DNA of 64,000 nucleotides from Chondrus crispus (GCF_000350225.1 NW_005179159.1:430425-494424), one strand, 5' to 3'. Counted from the first letter of the stretch, positions 43,568-54,535 are shown. Made by a program: numbers and translations. The notes: generated from the letters alone by a model not told the origin.

Positions 43568-46311
43568 AAAAGCATCCGGTATGATACCGAGTCCAGTACG
43601 TGTTGCGCCGCGCCTAGACCTGCGACGTAAGGTATAGAGGAAGACTTACTGACCTGCGTGTGCTGCCGTGCGTTTGTGTGCCCAGACAGGCCTCCGCGCC
43701 AAAGCCCCGCTCCAGATCGCGTCCATTTGCCTCGTGCTCTACGCCATGCATTGCATCGCCTTTGTATTCTGGGACTGTACCGACTCACAGGGTAGTACGC
43801 TATGCCTGTTTTTTTGCACCTGCGAAGCCGCGCACGGCTCACCCCTCGTCGCACACACTCTAACCACCTTCTCCTCTACGCCATGGACAATGTTCCCGTT
43901 ACCACCCGCGTAGCAACCCCGAGGACACAGACTTCTACAATTACACCGACTACCCATCATACATGCCAAGGCGGCTAAAACCCCACCATTAGTGCGGTGT
44001 GCGGCTCCCCAAACATTGATCTGTAGCATGTACATGTGTCCGAGTCACAGTATTGCCCCGGGCCCGCATGCGTAGCGCGAGCGCAGACCCCGACGCGCGG
44101 GCGCTCGCGACCCTTGCTGCAGGTACAGGTGTGCGTGAGCGTGCGCCGGTCATACCAGCCCTCGTGGAGGCGCCCTTTCAGGGGTATTAGCGAGCACACA
44201 TGTGCCCCCTGCAAGGCGTTTTCGCCGCTTCCATCACGGTCCACCTCGTTGCACCGCGCGCAGGGATTCCAAAAGAACGCGAGAGAAATGTAGCGCGCGC
44301 AGTGCTTGGTATGCACTCGGGTGCGGTCGCGCGGAGGGACGAGGGAAGCGGGCCGAGGGCGGCGCACTCCGCAGGTTCGACTCGTAGAGGGGCCGGCGAA
44401 AAGGATTTTTGCACACGAGGCTGGGGCGAGGTTGCGGGGGGTGGGTCTCGGGGCGCAGTCGTGGCGTGGAAACGGCGCATCGATCGGGGGCTGTGCACTA
44501 GGGGCCCGGAGGCGCGGCGCGGCAGCGAGAAAGGTGACCTGAGCACGGTGACCTGCGCGGAGATGCAGGCGTGCGCATGTCGGTAGGGGAGGGCGGCCAT
44601 TTTCATGTCGTGCAATCCAATTGTTGTGAACTGTGAGATGGACGCAGACGTGACGGCCGATTTCCCGAAAGCCGAAACATTGACGACAAAGTTGTCACAC
44701 CATTTCAAAGACTCTTTAATTCAACGCGTGCAATGCTTTCTTTCTTTATGCGTGCGACGCTTTCCCTAGCCATTTCAATCGTTTCTGTGTATGCTCGCAA
44801 GCGGTCGGTTTCCATTGGGGATATACCCATGGTACAGGTTGACCAATCTGCAATGTCTCGCTCCTCGCTAGTCTCTTTCTTTCGACAGATCCTAGTTGCA
44901 CCACTCTGCCTTTTCGCCGATTATGCACACGCGGTCCAGCATGGGACAGACCTTTGCAACTTTCGTTCTCTCCAATGACGCCCTCTACGCTCCTGCTCAA
45001 TCACTTTGCGTGCAGTAGCACGCGAAACACATCAAAAGGAGAAGGTCTGATAAGCGACTGTCGTGGTGCAATCACATCCGTTAGGCCAAAACTTGCGTTC
45101 CGCCGTGCCATGGTGGCGAAACAGAACGCTGTCCTTTGGACACAGCGAAGAACCCAGCCGGACTGCTTATCCGTGTCCGCCTCATATTGGATGCCTGGAA
45201 TCCATGCATGAAAGTTGCAAGTTGCAATCCCTTTTATACGCCTGCCCAGTGAACACCGGACAAAATGTCATTTTTCTACGAATACGATCTCCTTTTGGCT
45301 GCCCCAGCTCCCTGCTCGTACATTTGTAACGTACCGTAGGGACAGGGAGCTGAGTAAAGTTTTTTAAAAAACTTTGTTTCATCCATCCGCGAACCCACAG
45401 CCACTCCACTTCTGTCTCCGCGGAGAACCATCGTGTCTTCTCGTGACCCACCACCCTACTTCTTCCAACCACTCTATAACAGTGTACAAATCTGTTATAC
45501 CGACAATGCTAGCATGATCCCGTAATTCATGTCTTGTAGGCCTCTGCCCGGGCCTTCTTGGCAAGGACCCAGCTCCATAAGATGGCCCGGACCCAACAGA
45601 CGATTACGAAGGACGTGGGAAGCTGGGCAGCGGCGACGGCGGCCGTGACCCACCAGAAGTCGGCGCCCAGCGAAGACGCGATAAGCGTGCCCACGCCCCC
45701 GGAAGAAGGCGTTAATTGCGAGGAGGACAAGCGATGTGTCCTAGGGGGAGGTTAGTCTGGTTGCGGGTGGCGGGAGCCGGGAGCCGGCGAGGGGAACGCC
45801 TTTCGATGTTCGTGGTTTTGCGTCCTGCACGGGGCTTGCTGTTTATGTGCCAGCATGCGGCCAGAATGGCTACAGTTTCCAGACGACGCTGCAGAATTCT
45901 TTTGTAAACAGCGTCAGCCAAGGGAGCCCGACGCCTCTTCACGCGATATGCAGATGTGAGCGGCATTGATATGGGATAGTTGGGAGTTTGATAAGGGGAG
46001 GGAAGGAGGAATTTCAGGAGATAAGGGGTTGCTTGTGGCAGGTGAGGGTGGAGGTGATCGATCGAGGAGAGGTAATGGCTGGAAAGATTGATTTACGGAC
46101 TACTGTCGATGATGGTGACGGATGGGAATGGCGAGCACTCTAGGGTTTCTATGGAAGGCGACGGCGTGGGACACTGTGGTGTAGTGCTCAGTACGAGGGA
46201 TCAGTACAGTACGACGGTCTGTTCATGTTGTGTACAAATGTTGGGAAGGGGACAATCGCACCCGTTGCGTACATTTTTGAAGTCGTTTTTTTATATTTTT
46301 TGTTTGGAACG
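43568..46311. other. no convincing gene (2.7 kb), partly GC-rich
   Basis: 44030-44600 is strongly GC-rich and open in most frames on both strands, which argues for composition rather than coding. Minus-strand frames at 45966-45712 and 45730-45527 include a hydrophobic stretch (FWWVTAAVAAAQLPTSFVIV) of unknown origin. 45305-45375 holds two adjacent inverted repeats. Confidence 0.5.
45305..45375. repeat. imperfect palindrome followed by AAAGTTTTTT palindrome
   Basis: 45305-45352 pairs CAGCTCCCTG with CAGGGAGCTG and, inside, CGTAC with GTACG-like bases. 45356-45375 is the 20-bp perfect palindrome AAAGTTTTTTAAAAAACTTT. Three bases separate them. Confidence 0.8.
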
Positions 46312-46439
46312 TGTGATGACAAAAGTCTCGTGTCCGTCGTCTTTATTGTCTGGTTCCTAAGGCGTCCTTTTATAAGCGGAATGACGACGGTGTGTTCCAG
46401 GGTACTACGTGTGCTGCTGTGCACTTGTGCGTGGTGGCG
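46312..46439 (-). repeat. 3' LTR of Copia-3
   Basis: 128 bp, plus-strand start TGTGATGACAAAAG. Its inner end (TGGCG) is mutated relative to the TGACA of the other LTR. The block GACGACGGTGTGTTC is shared with the other copy. Confidence 0.85.
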
Positions 46440-46615
46440 ATGCGATGTACTACCGCCAGTGCGTATCGCGTTGAAGCATGAACTGGACACGCAAGTTGTG
46501 CGTGGTGACGCGTCTCCTGATGTATTCGCGATGTGCGCGATGGCGGTGTGCAGTTGTTTATTGCTTGTGTTTGTGCGACGTTGAGTACTTCCTTTAGCGC
46601 GCCTTGGTGTTGGTG

Positions 46616-47317
46616 TCAGGAGGGTTCTTGAATGATGTGGAGCGCTTGTTTGAGTGCGTTGAACTTTGGTGCGCTGAGGGGCTTGGTACAGATGTCGGCG
46701 AGCATTTGTTCAGATGGGACGTGGTGAATGCGAATGTGGTTGAGATTGATATGCTCGCGGAGGTAGTGATGCCTAAGGTCGATGAACTTACGACGGCGGG
46801 TGGGTGCGGTGTTTTGGGCCACGGATATTGCGGCTTGATTATCTATCATGAGCGGAACCGTCGTGGGTTGGAGTAGTCGAAGTTCGAGGAGCATGCGTCG
46901 TAGCCACTGGGTTGTTTGCACTGAGCTGGTTACAGCAATGTACTCGGCCCCGCAGGTACTTAGCGCCTGCATTGATTGCCTGTGGATGCCCAGGCGATGA
47001 CGGAGTAGCCGTATCTGTAGATGGTTTCAGATGTGGACTTGCCGTCGGCAACGTCGCCTGCAAAGTCGGCGTCAGTGAATGTAGAAAGGCTAGGTTTGGT
47101 TTCTTCTGCGTACTAGAGGCCGTGGTGCATGGTGGTCTTTATGTATTGGACCAGTTTTTCATGTGGAGCCAGTGCTGGGGTGTGCGTTTGTGTGTTGCGG
47201 CCGCCAACTTGTTGACTGCGAATGTGATGTCAGGACGTGTACAATCTGCCAAGTAACGCAGCTCACCTATGATGCTCTGGTATTTGTCTGCTAGGTTGGG
47301 GATGAGCTTGTCGTCTG
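46616..47317 (-). pseudogene. Copia-3 pol C-terminal part (RT end and RNase H)
   Basis: From the Gypsy-2 junction the minus strand reads QTPDDKLIPNLADKYQSIIG, ELRYLADCTRPDITFAVNKL, then, after a break, STCGAEYIAVTSSVQTTQWL, MIDNQAAISVAQN and HIRIHHVPSEQMLADICTKP, ending at 46616. These are the Copia RT connection (ELRYLA...RPD), the RNase H Glu-containing AEY motif, the Asp of DNQAA and the ADICTKPL terminus. It continues the RT found at 53549-54535 on the far side of Gypsy-2. Between 47139 and 46972 the frame is lost. Confidence 0.88.
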
Positions 47318-47422
47318 GTGTTTGCAACAAAGATCAAGGATCCAAAGTAGATTTGATCATTCGATTAGAAGATTGGATCTATTGACAGAGGAAATTGGAT
47401 CAATTGGATATAATCTGAATTT

Positions 47423-47520
47423 TTCTAGAAACTTCTAGAGTCACATATTACAGAGAGTTCCAGAAGACTCTGGATTGTTCTAGAAGCTTCTAGAGTAAGA
47501 TGTTCCAGAATATTCTAGAA
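47423..47520 (+). promoter_or_regulatory. array of heat-shock-element-like sites in the 5' LTR
   Basis: Four blocks fit the alternating TTCnnGAAnnTTCnnGAA rule bound by heat-shock factor. 47423-47440: TTCTAGAAACTTCTAGAG. 47458-47470: TTCCAGAAGACTC. 47478-47495: TTCTAGAAGCTTCTAGAG. 47503-47520: TTCCAGAATATTCTAGAA, a perfect four-unit site. They lie about 80-180 bp upstream of the TATA box at 47601, the right place for an enhancer in U3. Heat-driven expression is inference. Confidence 0.7.
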
Positions 47521-47600
47521 GATTTGTAATTTTATTGTAGATGACTTGCAACTTTAGTGTAATCTTTGTTTTAGTACCGTTTTGAGGGGGTATGAAAGTC

Positions 47601-47608
47601 TATAAAAG
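47601..47608 (+). promoter_or_regulatory. TATA box of Gypsy-2 5' LTR
   Basis: TATAAAAG in the LTR, downstream of the heat-shock-like array. The 3' LTR reads CTTAAAGG at the same place, so its box is lost. Confidence 0.7.
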
Positions 47609-47773
47609 GGGACCTGAGTTGGACGAGCTGGGGAACTTGTCACCTCAACCTCACCTACAACTTTCAAGAAGATTATTATCTACGTTCAACCTTCATCGTC
47701 TATTGTACTACTATGTCGCCGTTGTAAGCGGCGCTCCTCAGTAGCTGCCCTAGCCCTGTGCGGATCATCGCAC

Positions 47774-47790
47774 TGGTAGCATCGCTTGGC
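47774..47790 (+). other. primer-binding site of Gypsy-2
   Basis: TGGTAGCATCGCTTGGC begins one base after the 5' LTR. TGGTAGC is the complement of the GCTACCA 3' end common in initiator Met tRNA. The rest cannot be checked without the host tRNA set. Confidence 0.65.
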
Positions 47791-48168
47791 CTGGCCCAGT
47801 ACTGAGTTGAGCGCTCCAAGTTTATGATTGGTTTTGGAATTGTTCTGGAAAATTTGGAAACTTAACTTGGAATTCTAGATTTGGTACTGTACCAAATTGC
47901 GTGGTTTTTGTTTTCCGGGCCCAGGAGTCCCGGATAAGTCATAGTTTCTGTGTGGGTATCTGTGGGCAGGAGAGCCAGATATCCAGAACAAGTGTGGGCT
48001 GGAGTGCCACGTGTCTCAAATTTAATTACTGTGACCTTTGTTTGAGCTATAGCGCCAAACTTAGGGGTACCTGTGGGCTAGAGTGCCGGGTAACCTGAAG
48101 TCATTGGTAATTGGGCTGTTGCGCTTGCTTCAGTAACCATATAAAACGAGCTTGGGAGAAGTAAGAGT

Positions 48169-48280
48169 GACGAAACTGTTTCTGCGCCGAGTCACCGGCC
48201 GGTGACTCGGCGCGGAAACAGTTTCGTCGAGAGGATTATATGAGAATACGACCGCTCGTATTCTCATATAATCTTCTCGA
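48169..48280. repeat. two abutting long palindromes in the Gypsy-2 leader
   Basis: 48169-48228 has 30-bp arms with one mismatch and no loop, centred on CCGGCCGG. 48227-48280 has 25-bp arms with one G-T pair and a 4-nt loop (TCGAGAGGATTATATGAG...). They share two bases at the junction and have unrelated sequences. Confidence 0.95.
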
Positions 48281-48644
48281 CTATTTCCTGTTACGTAGGT
48301 CGACCGACTGGGACAAGGGTTCGAGTGACATGACTTTGGGTTTGATCAGGTAGGATTCACGGAGTAGTATCCTCTAGTACCTCGAGAAGCGGGTAGAGGA
48401 GAAGCAAGGCATCGGTCGGCTCGTGTGTTTCTCTTATAGGGTAAGGACACCGTTGCGGTCTACATTTGGTAGATTGGTGGGGATATCCCGAACAGATTAG
48501 CTTTTACGAACGCCCTCGTAGCGTGGGCTGAGGAAAGAGTTTTCAGAAAGCTCTTCCTCCGCGGGTAGGGGACCCGTCGCCGAGAGACGAATATCTGACC
48601 TAGAAGAAGAAATTGGAAATCAAGTTATAGAAGATATTGGAATA

Positions 48645-49495
48645 AGATAGCTACGATCAAGCCAAATAAGCAGGATTGCTTTGATGGGAAACGTGATCAA
48701 CTTGCTGTAGAAACATTTTTGTACCAAGTCAAACAGTACCTACATATCATCCAGATTAGCAACCCTGATGTCACCTTCGATGATTCAACTAAGGTCGGCT
48801 TTGCGTCTACATTCTTGAAGCACACTCCCGCTAGCTGATGGTATGTCAAGGTTTAGTGTAATCAAGTTCCTGATACCTGGGAAGAATTTGAAAATGCTCT
48901 GCGGACTGAATTAGTACCACAAGACAGCCTTCGTAGGGCAAGGGATAAGCTTCGTAAGTTGACTCAACGAACCTCTGTCACCGCGTACTTGAAAGGGATC
49001 CGAAATACAGTACTAGATATCCCTGGAATCACTGAAGATGAGAAGCTGGACAGGTTTTGCTCTGGTCTGAAGCCACAAGTGAAACTGGAAGTTCTCAAGT
49101 CGAATCCAACTTCTTTCGACCAAGCCGCTCACGTTGCTCTCAGCGTTGATAGTGCATTGTTTGGTGCTGGAATGTTCAATTCTTGGGGAGGACAATCGCG
49201 TGGCTTTAGAAAGCCTAGTTATCAGTCGATGAAGATAGGGAACATTGACAAACGCCAGCAGCACTACAGAGGAAGCCAATTCAGAAACAACAATATGAGT
49301 GAGCAGCAGAAGCGAGACCTCCAAAATAATACTTACATTATTTTGTATAATACTTTACTTGCCATAAGCGAGGCTGTAGACCATGGAAGCATCAGAGCGT
49401 CAGCAAACAAATTACTCCGAAGAAAGTCACTTGGAATAATGCTCAGGTTGCAACGGACTCTGACTCGAGAAACGAGTAGGTCCATCCGAAACTGA
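48645..49495 (+). pseudogene. Gypsy-2 gag
   Basis: The retrotransposon gag domain begins near 48650 (FDGKRDQLAVETFLYQVKQY) and continues in one frame through TWEEFENALRTELVPQDSLR and KLTQRTSVTAYLKGIRNTVL to 49495. Two in-frame stops interrupt it: TGA at 48836 and TAG at 48854, in a stretch where the family has Trp-rich sequence (S-stop-WYVKV-stop-CN). No ATG in a good position was seen before 48650. The readable part from 48959 holds DEKLDRFCSGLKPQVKLEV, the second half of the capsid region. A zinc knuckle is not visible in the decayed C-terminus. Confidence 0.8.
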
Positions 49496-49499
49496 TGCT

Positions 49500-52400
49500 G
49501 TGAATTTCACTCAGGATGGACCTGAGTCTAGTGTATTGAAGAGTTTGTTGTCTGAAGTAAGGCATCTGAGAAGTGAGGTAAAGTCCCTGAAACGCGGAGA
49601 ATTATCGGTTTCAGCGGAAAGACCAGAGTCGAATACAATGTTAAGTCATGAGGACTACATCCCTACTGGTGAACCTATACGAGTAGAGCCGTTTACTGTA
49701 ATGAATGGTTGGCTGCATGGAAAAGCAGTTAAAGTACTGAAGGACGACGGATGTAACACCAACGTCGTATCGACGCAGTTTTTGCGGAATAACAGGAAGT
49801 TATTCAAAATTGCAAAGGTACGGTCTTGCGTAAATCACTCTCAGAAAGACACATCCGAGGAATCTGAGGAACTCATCATTAGTGTAACGTTGAAGTTGGG
49901 CACCCGCGTCTACACATCTAACTGGGTAGTAGCCCACGGAAGATATGACGTTCAACTAGGAATACCGTGGCATGTCGCCCACAACCCAGGAATTGATTAC
50001 GTACAACGGGTAGTGCAAGTAGGTGGTGATGAAATTCCTGTTGATTCCTTTGGCGATGAAAGAGTGCCAAAGATACAAGTGACGAACCTCAGCGTTAAGA
50101 AATTTCGACAGTTGCTTCGGAAGAGGAGCAAGTCAAATGATTTTCAAGTATTCCAGGCTATCCAAGTGAATACGATGAACGGATATGATGGCAAGAGGAA
50201 TTGCAACCCGAAGCTCGAGGCTCTTTTGCAGCAGTACGATACTGTTTTCAAAAGTGAACTACGCAAAGGGTTACCACCTGAGAGAGCAGTGGATCATGAA
50301 ATTAAGATTGAGGATGGAGTAAAACCACCCCATAGATCACTGTTCCAATTATCTCCGGCAGAATTGGTGGATTGTAAGGAGTATGTTCAGGATTTGCTGA
50401 AGAAAGGGAAGATCAGACCAAGCAGATCTCCATTTGGTGCTCCGTTGTTCTTCGTGAAGAACAAGGACAAGCCGTTGAGAGGTGTTGTCGACTACAAAGC
50501 TTTAAACCGTATAACCAAAAGAAACAATGCTCCACTCCCAAGATCCGATGACATGTTTGATCGACTTGTAGGAGCAACGGTTTTCTCGAAGCTCGACCTC
50601 AAAACTAGATTACACCAGATTAGAGTCCGACCTGGCGATATCGAGAAAACTCATTTAACACTAAGTACGGTCAGTTTGAATATCTCGTAATGCCATAGGT
50701 TTGTGCAATGCACCAGAAACCTTACAGTCATTGATGAATCGTATCTTTTGTGACTGTATCGATGTCTTTCTTGTTGTTTACATGGGCGACGTTTTGATCT
50801 TCAGCAAAGATGAGGAGAGCCATCTCCAACATTTGGAAATAGTTCTGAAATGCATTCAGGAACATGAACTGTATGTGTCATCTAAGAAGTGTGAGTTCAT
50901 GGGGGAAGAGATTGACTTCCTAGATTTCCTGGTTGGTAAGAAATGATTAAGGGTCAACCCAGAAAAGATTGAAGTGCTGAAAATGTGGCCAAGGCCTGAA
51001 ACCCTGACGGATGTCAGGAGTTTTGTGGGATTGTTACAATTTTTCCGAAGGTTCATTCAGAAGTTCTCTGAAATTGCTGCGCCATTGACAAACTTAACAA
51101 GGGAAGGCGTCGGCATAGACAAATGGAACTCGGATTGTGATACTGGCTTCGAAAAGCTAAAGAATTCTATCACGCAATCTCCAATTCTTGTTGCTCCAGA
51201 CTGGAAGAAGCCGTTTCGTGGGCACGTTAATGCATCCCGACTTGCTGTTGCGGGCATTTTGACGCAACCTGATGACGATGGACGCGATCGAGTGATTGCT
51301 TTCTACTCGAAAAAGCTATCACCTACAGAAGCAGATTACTCTGCAAATGATCGTGAGTTGCTCGGATGAATCCCTTTTCTTGAAAGGTTCAGATGCTATT
51401 TGGAAGGTTCAAGTTTTGAAATCTTCACAGATAATCAAGTTCTCAAGTACTTCTTCACTAAGGCGAAAATGAGTCGCAAAGAGAAACGCTTGCTTGAGAC
51501 ACTGAGGAATTTTGGTATATTTGCCATCACTCTGAGGCCAGGAAAGATTCACGTCCTTGGTGATGTACTCTCTAGGGCTCCTCATGTACTCAATGGAAAC
51601 TCACCAAGTCTCAAAGTGAATAATGTTGATGTATTTGAAGTTGAAATTGAAGATTTTATCCCGAACTACGAGGAGTATCAGTTTTTTGCACCAATCGTGA
51701 AAGCCATGAATGGTGATTGGCCAGAAAAGAACGAAAAGAGGTTAGCACTTGAAAAGATTCTCCCTTTGTTCGAAAGGGATAACAAGAAACTGTACTACCA
51801 TGGGCTGCTCTGTGTTCCGAGGAAATCTGTTTCGATTTTGCTGCAGATGGCACATGATTCGAAGATATCTGGTCACTTCGCATTGGGCAAGACATTATCG
51901 CGCCTGAAGAGATATCATTGGAGACACAAAGTGCGGGATGTTCGTAATTACATCCGCTGTTGTATCCGATGCCAGCAGTATAAGGATTCGAACGAGAAGA
52001 AATTATCGAAACCGACCTCTTTGGAGATGCCAGAAAGAAGATGGGGATCGCTCAGAACGGACTTCATTGTAAGACTTCCAATCACGAAGAACGGTTAATT
52101 TTATGCTATTACTACATGGGTTGATCGATTGACTAGAAGAGTTCACTTCATTCTTTGACATTCAACTGATACTGCTGTTGATGTTGCAAGAACTTTCTTT
52201 AAGAACATATTCAGTCAACACAGTCTTCCTGAAAATATTGTATCTGATCGTGATCCTAAGTTTATGTCTAAGTTCTGCAAGCATTTGATGCAGTTGTGTG
52301 ACATCCAGTTGAAGATGTCCTCGAGCAGACACCCACAGGCAGACGGAGCTTCTGAAGTAATAAACAAGATGATTGAGAATTATCTGCGTTGTTACTGTTC

Positions 52401-53140
52401 GTACCATCAGAATGACTGGGATGCTCCCTGCTGCCGAGTTTGCCTACAATTCCGCAGTATCTGAAGATCTTGGTATGTCTCCATTTGAGCTGGACCTAGG
52501 TTGGAATCCGAAATCTGCTTTGGACTTTCTGACCAAGCCTGAAACGTCTGTGAAGGGGGTTGAGGATTTCAAGTTGGTCTTGAAAGAATCACTGGAAGAT
52601 GCGAAGTTCTCGTACAAGGTTTCAAAGGCGAGACAAAGCGCACATTCTTCGGGATAGTTCAAACCACCGAATTACAAGGTTGATGATAGACTGTGGATTA
52701 ACAAGTCATTGTTCCTTGATGCTTATTCGAAGTCTCAAGAATCTAAGAAGTTGACTGCCAAAAGGTTTGGACCCTTCGTCGTCAGAGAACTCATTGGGAA
52801 GAATGCAGTGCGTCTCGAACTTCCTGAACACTTCAAGATTCATCCTGTGGTGCATGTCATCCACACAACGTCGTTCTTTGAACAGCCAAATGACATTGCA
52901 GCTCTGCTCCCATCAAGACCAGAACCAATTCCCGCTATCGATGGATATGAGTACATCGTTGAAGAAATACTGGCTCACAGGAAGAACGGAAGAGGCTACC
53001 AATTCTTGACGTTATGAAAAGGATATCTAAGTCATGACGCTTCGTGGCAGCCTAGCACTGACTTCGTGCACCAAGATGGAAGTTTGAATGAAGCTTGGCA
53101 CAAATACATCAAGAAAGAAGGATTATTACCCACGTATCAC
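49500..53140 (+). pseudogene. Gypsy-2 pol: protease, RT, RNase H, integrase, chromodomain
   Basis: 49500-50690 carries protease (VLKDDGCNTNVVSTQFL) and the first half of RT (SPFGAPLFFVKNKDKPLRGV, TVFSKLDLKT). A shift near 50690 leads to VVYMGDVLIFSK: YMGD in place of YxDD, so a catalytic Asp has become Gly. RNase H follows after a TGA at 50944, with FEIFTDNQVLKYF beyond another TGA at 51367. Integrase runs 51400-52640 with an HHCC region (CIRCQQYK), LRTDFIVRLP, VSDRDPKFMS and GASEVINKMIENYL, broken by TAA at 52096, TGA at 52156 and a shift near 52415. The C-terminus has HPVVHVIHTTSFFEQ and a chromodomain (YEYIVEEILAHRKNGRGYQF, then TGA where KW-KGY has Trp, then HDASWQPSTDF). The chromovirus identity is firm. 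Confidence 0.93.
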
Positions 53141-53169
53141 TGAGTTCACAGATTGACGAGGACGTCAAT

Positions 53170-53187
53170 AAGAAGGAGAGGGAATAG
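53170..53187 (+). other. polypurine tract of Gypsy-2
   Basis: AAGAAGGAGAGGGAATAG directly before the 3' LTR, the expected primer for plus-strand DNA synthesis. Confidence 0.85.
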
Positions 53188-53543
53188 TGCAACAAAGATC
53201 AAAGATCCAAAGTGGATTGGATCATTCGATTAGAAGATTGGATCTATTGACGGAGGAAATTGGATCAATTGGATATAATCTGGATTGTTCTAGATGACTT
53301 GTAATTTTATTGTAGATGACTTGCAACTGTAGTGTAACCTTTGTTTTAGTACCGTTTGAGGCGGTATGAAAGTCTTAAAGGGGGACCTGCGTTGGACGAG
53401 TTGGGGAACTCGTCACTTCAACCTCACCTACAACTTTCAGGAAGACTGTTATCTACGTTCAACCTACATCGTCTATTGTACTACGTGTCGCCGTTGTAGG
53501 CGGCGCTCCTCAGTAGCCGCCCTGGCCTGTGCGGATCATCGCA
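53188..53543 (+). repeat. 3' LTR of Gypsy-2 (short form)
   Basis: 356 bp, ends GATCATCGCA followed by GTGTT. Compared with the 5' LTR it lacks two segments with short microhomologies (TCTG and TTCTAGA). This removes almost the whole heat-shock-like array and damages the TATA box. Confidence 0.95.
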
Positions 53544-53548
53544 GTGTT

Positions 53549-54535
53549 GGTCCGTGCCAGGCTTGGTCTCCAGTGTATGGAGTTTGCCGTGGGATGGCAG
53601 TTGTCATGCGGGTGTTCTTCAGGATACTTTGTATGTGTTTAGGTTGACTTATGTGAACGGACCCGTTTTTGAAATGTGATATTTTCCATCCAAGGTACTG
53701 TGTTGGTGTGCCGAGACGCTTGACGTGATATTTGATTCGGAGTTGGTTGTATAGGTTGGTAATTAATTTCTTATGAGTGGCGACTATGAGAAAGTCATCT
53801 GTAATGAGTGCTACGAAGATGAATGAGCCATCGGGGAGAAATTTGTAGAATAACCATGGGTCTTGTTGGCTTTGCGTATAGCCGTGTTTTAGAAGATGAT
53901 TGTGAGCTCCTTGAATGTAGTAGTATCCGCCAGATGAGTTACCATGTAGGTTTTGGATAAAGAGGCCACTGTGATAAGGATGTTTGTATTTGCCGTTGAA
54001 TAATGAGTGCTGTTTGATATATATATTTTTTGCTGTGCGCGATTTTTTCGTGGAGGTAAGCCGATCTGATGTCGAGGTGCTCCCAAACTAAGCTTCGTGC
54101 CGCTTTGAGAGCTCGTAATAATCTGACCGTTGTCTTGTTGGCCATGAGTGATGCTGTGTGGCCCAGATTGAAATGGGTGCCGGCTTTCATGAGGTCGCCG
54201 CGTATTGCAAATCTAGCTTTTCGCTCTGGAATGGTGCTATATGACGCCCATTTGTACTGATTGGTCATTGTTAAGGGGATGAGGCGGTTTTGGCGTGGTA
54301 TGTCTTTGTCTGGGAGCCAATGTGTGGCACGTGCTTTGTCGAGTTTGTTCAGATCGGAATCATGGGAAGTTGCCCCATTGTGCGGCGTCCGGAAGTCGTC
54401 GCGCTTGCCGTAACGACCTTGGGGTGGGGGTGGTTGCAGTAATTTGGGCGGGATCAGGGTGTGGAATGTTGGATTTGAATGCGTAGCTTTGGGTAACGAT
54501 CGGGTCATGGGCTGGGTCGTATGTGAGGAAGTCAA
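53549..54535 (-). pseudogene. Copia-3 reverse transcriptase, N-terminal and palm region
   Basis: The minus strand from 54535 reads YKWASYSTIPERKARFAIRG, DLMKAGTHFN, LLRALKAARSLVWEHLDIRS and AYLHEKIAHSKKYIYQ, the entry and finger motifs of Copia RT. After a break, LPDGSFIFVALITDDFLIVA gives the catalytic pair as TDD near 53800, then RLGTPTQYLGWKISHF. The sequence ends at the GTGTT duplication and resumes at 47317. Part of the upstream linker is Pro-rich (QPPPPQGRYGKRDD). It is pseudogenised by at least two shifts plus the Gypsy-2 insertion. Confidence 0.85.

Larger units (their letters stand above)
47323..47772 (+). repeat. 5' LTR of Gypsy-2 (long form)
   Basis: 450 bp, TG...CA. It contains about 94 bp absent from the 3' LTR, made of TTCTAGAA-type blocks at 47423-47520, and TATAAAAGG at 47601. 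The GTGTT duplication precedes it. Confidence 0.95.
47323..53543 (+). mobile_element. Gypsy-2, chromodomain LTR retrotransposon
   Basis: 6221-bp plus-strand element with LTRs 47323-47772 (450 bp) and 53188-53543 (356 bp). The perfect duplication GTGTT lies at 47318-47322 and 53544-53548, inside Copia-3. A TGGTAGCATCG primer-binding site, plausible for initiator Met tRNA, starts at 47774. The polypurine tract AAGAAGGAGAGGGAATAG precedes the 3' LTR. Gag, protease, RT, RNase H, integrase and a C-terminal chromodomain identify a chromovirus. Several stops and shifts are present. The leader at 47780-48640 carries a twin palindrome. Confidence 0.95.

Noticed and set aside
44187-44708. Long ORFs on both strands in the GC-rich 44.0-44.6 kb region
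   Set aside because: All frames are open because of GC composition; sequence is Arg/Pro/Ala-rich with no motif or family pattern.
31945-48280. The palindromes as a CRISPR array or rho-independent terminators
   Set aside because: They share no repeat unit or regular spacers, are far apart, lack T-tracts, and the DNA is eukaryotic.
48836-53017. Genetic code change (TGA read as Trp) in this nuclear DNA
   Set aside because: TGA also occurs at positions where the family has other residues (50944, 51367, 52156), together with TAG, TAA and frameshifts, so ordinary decay explains it.
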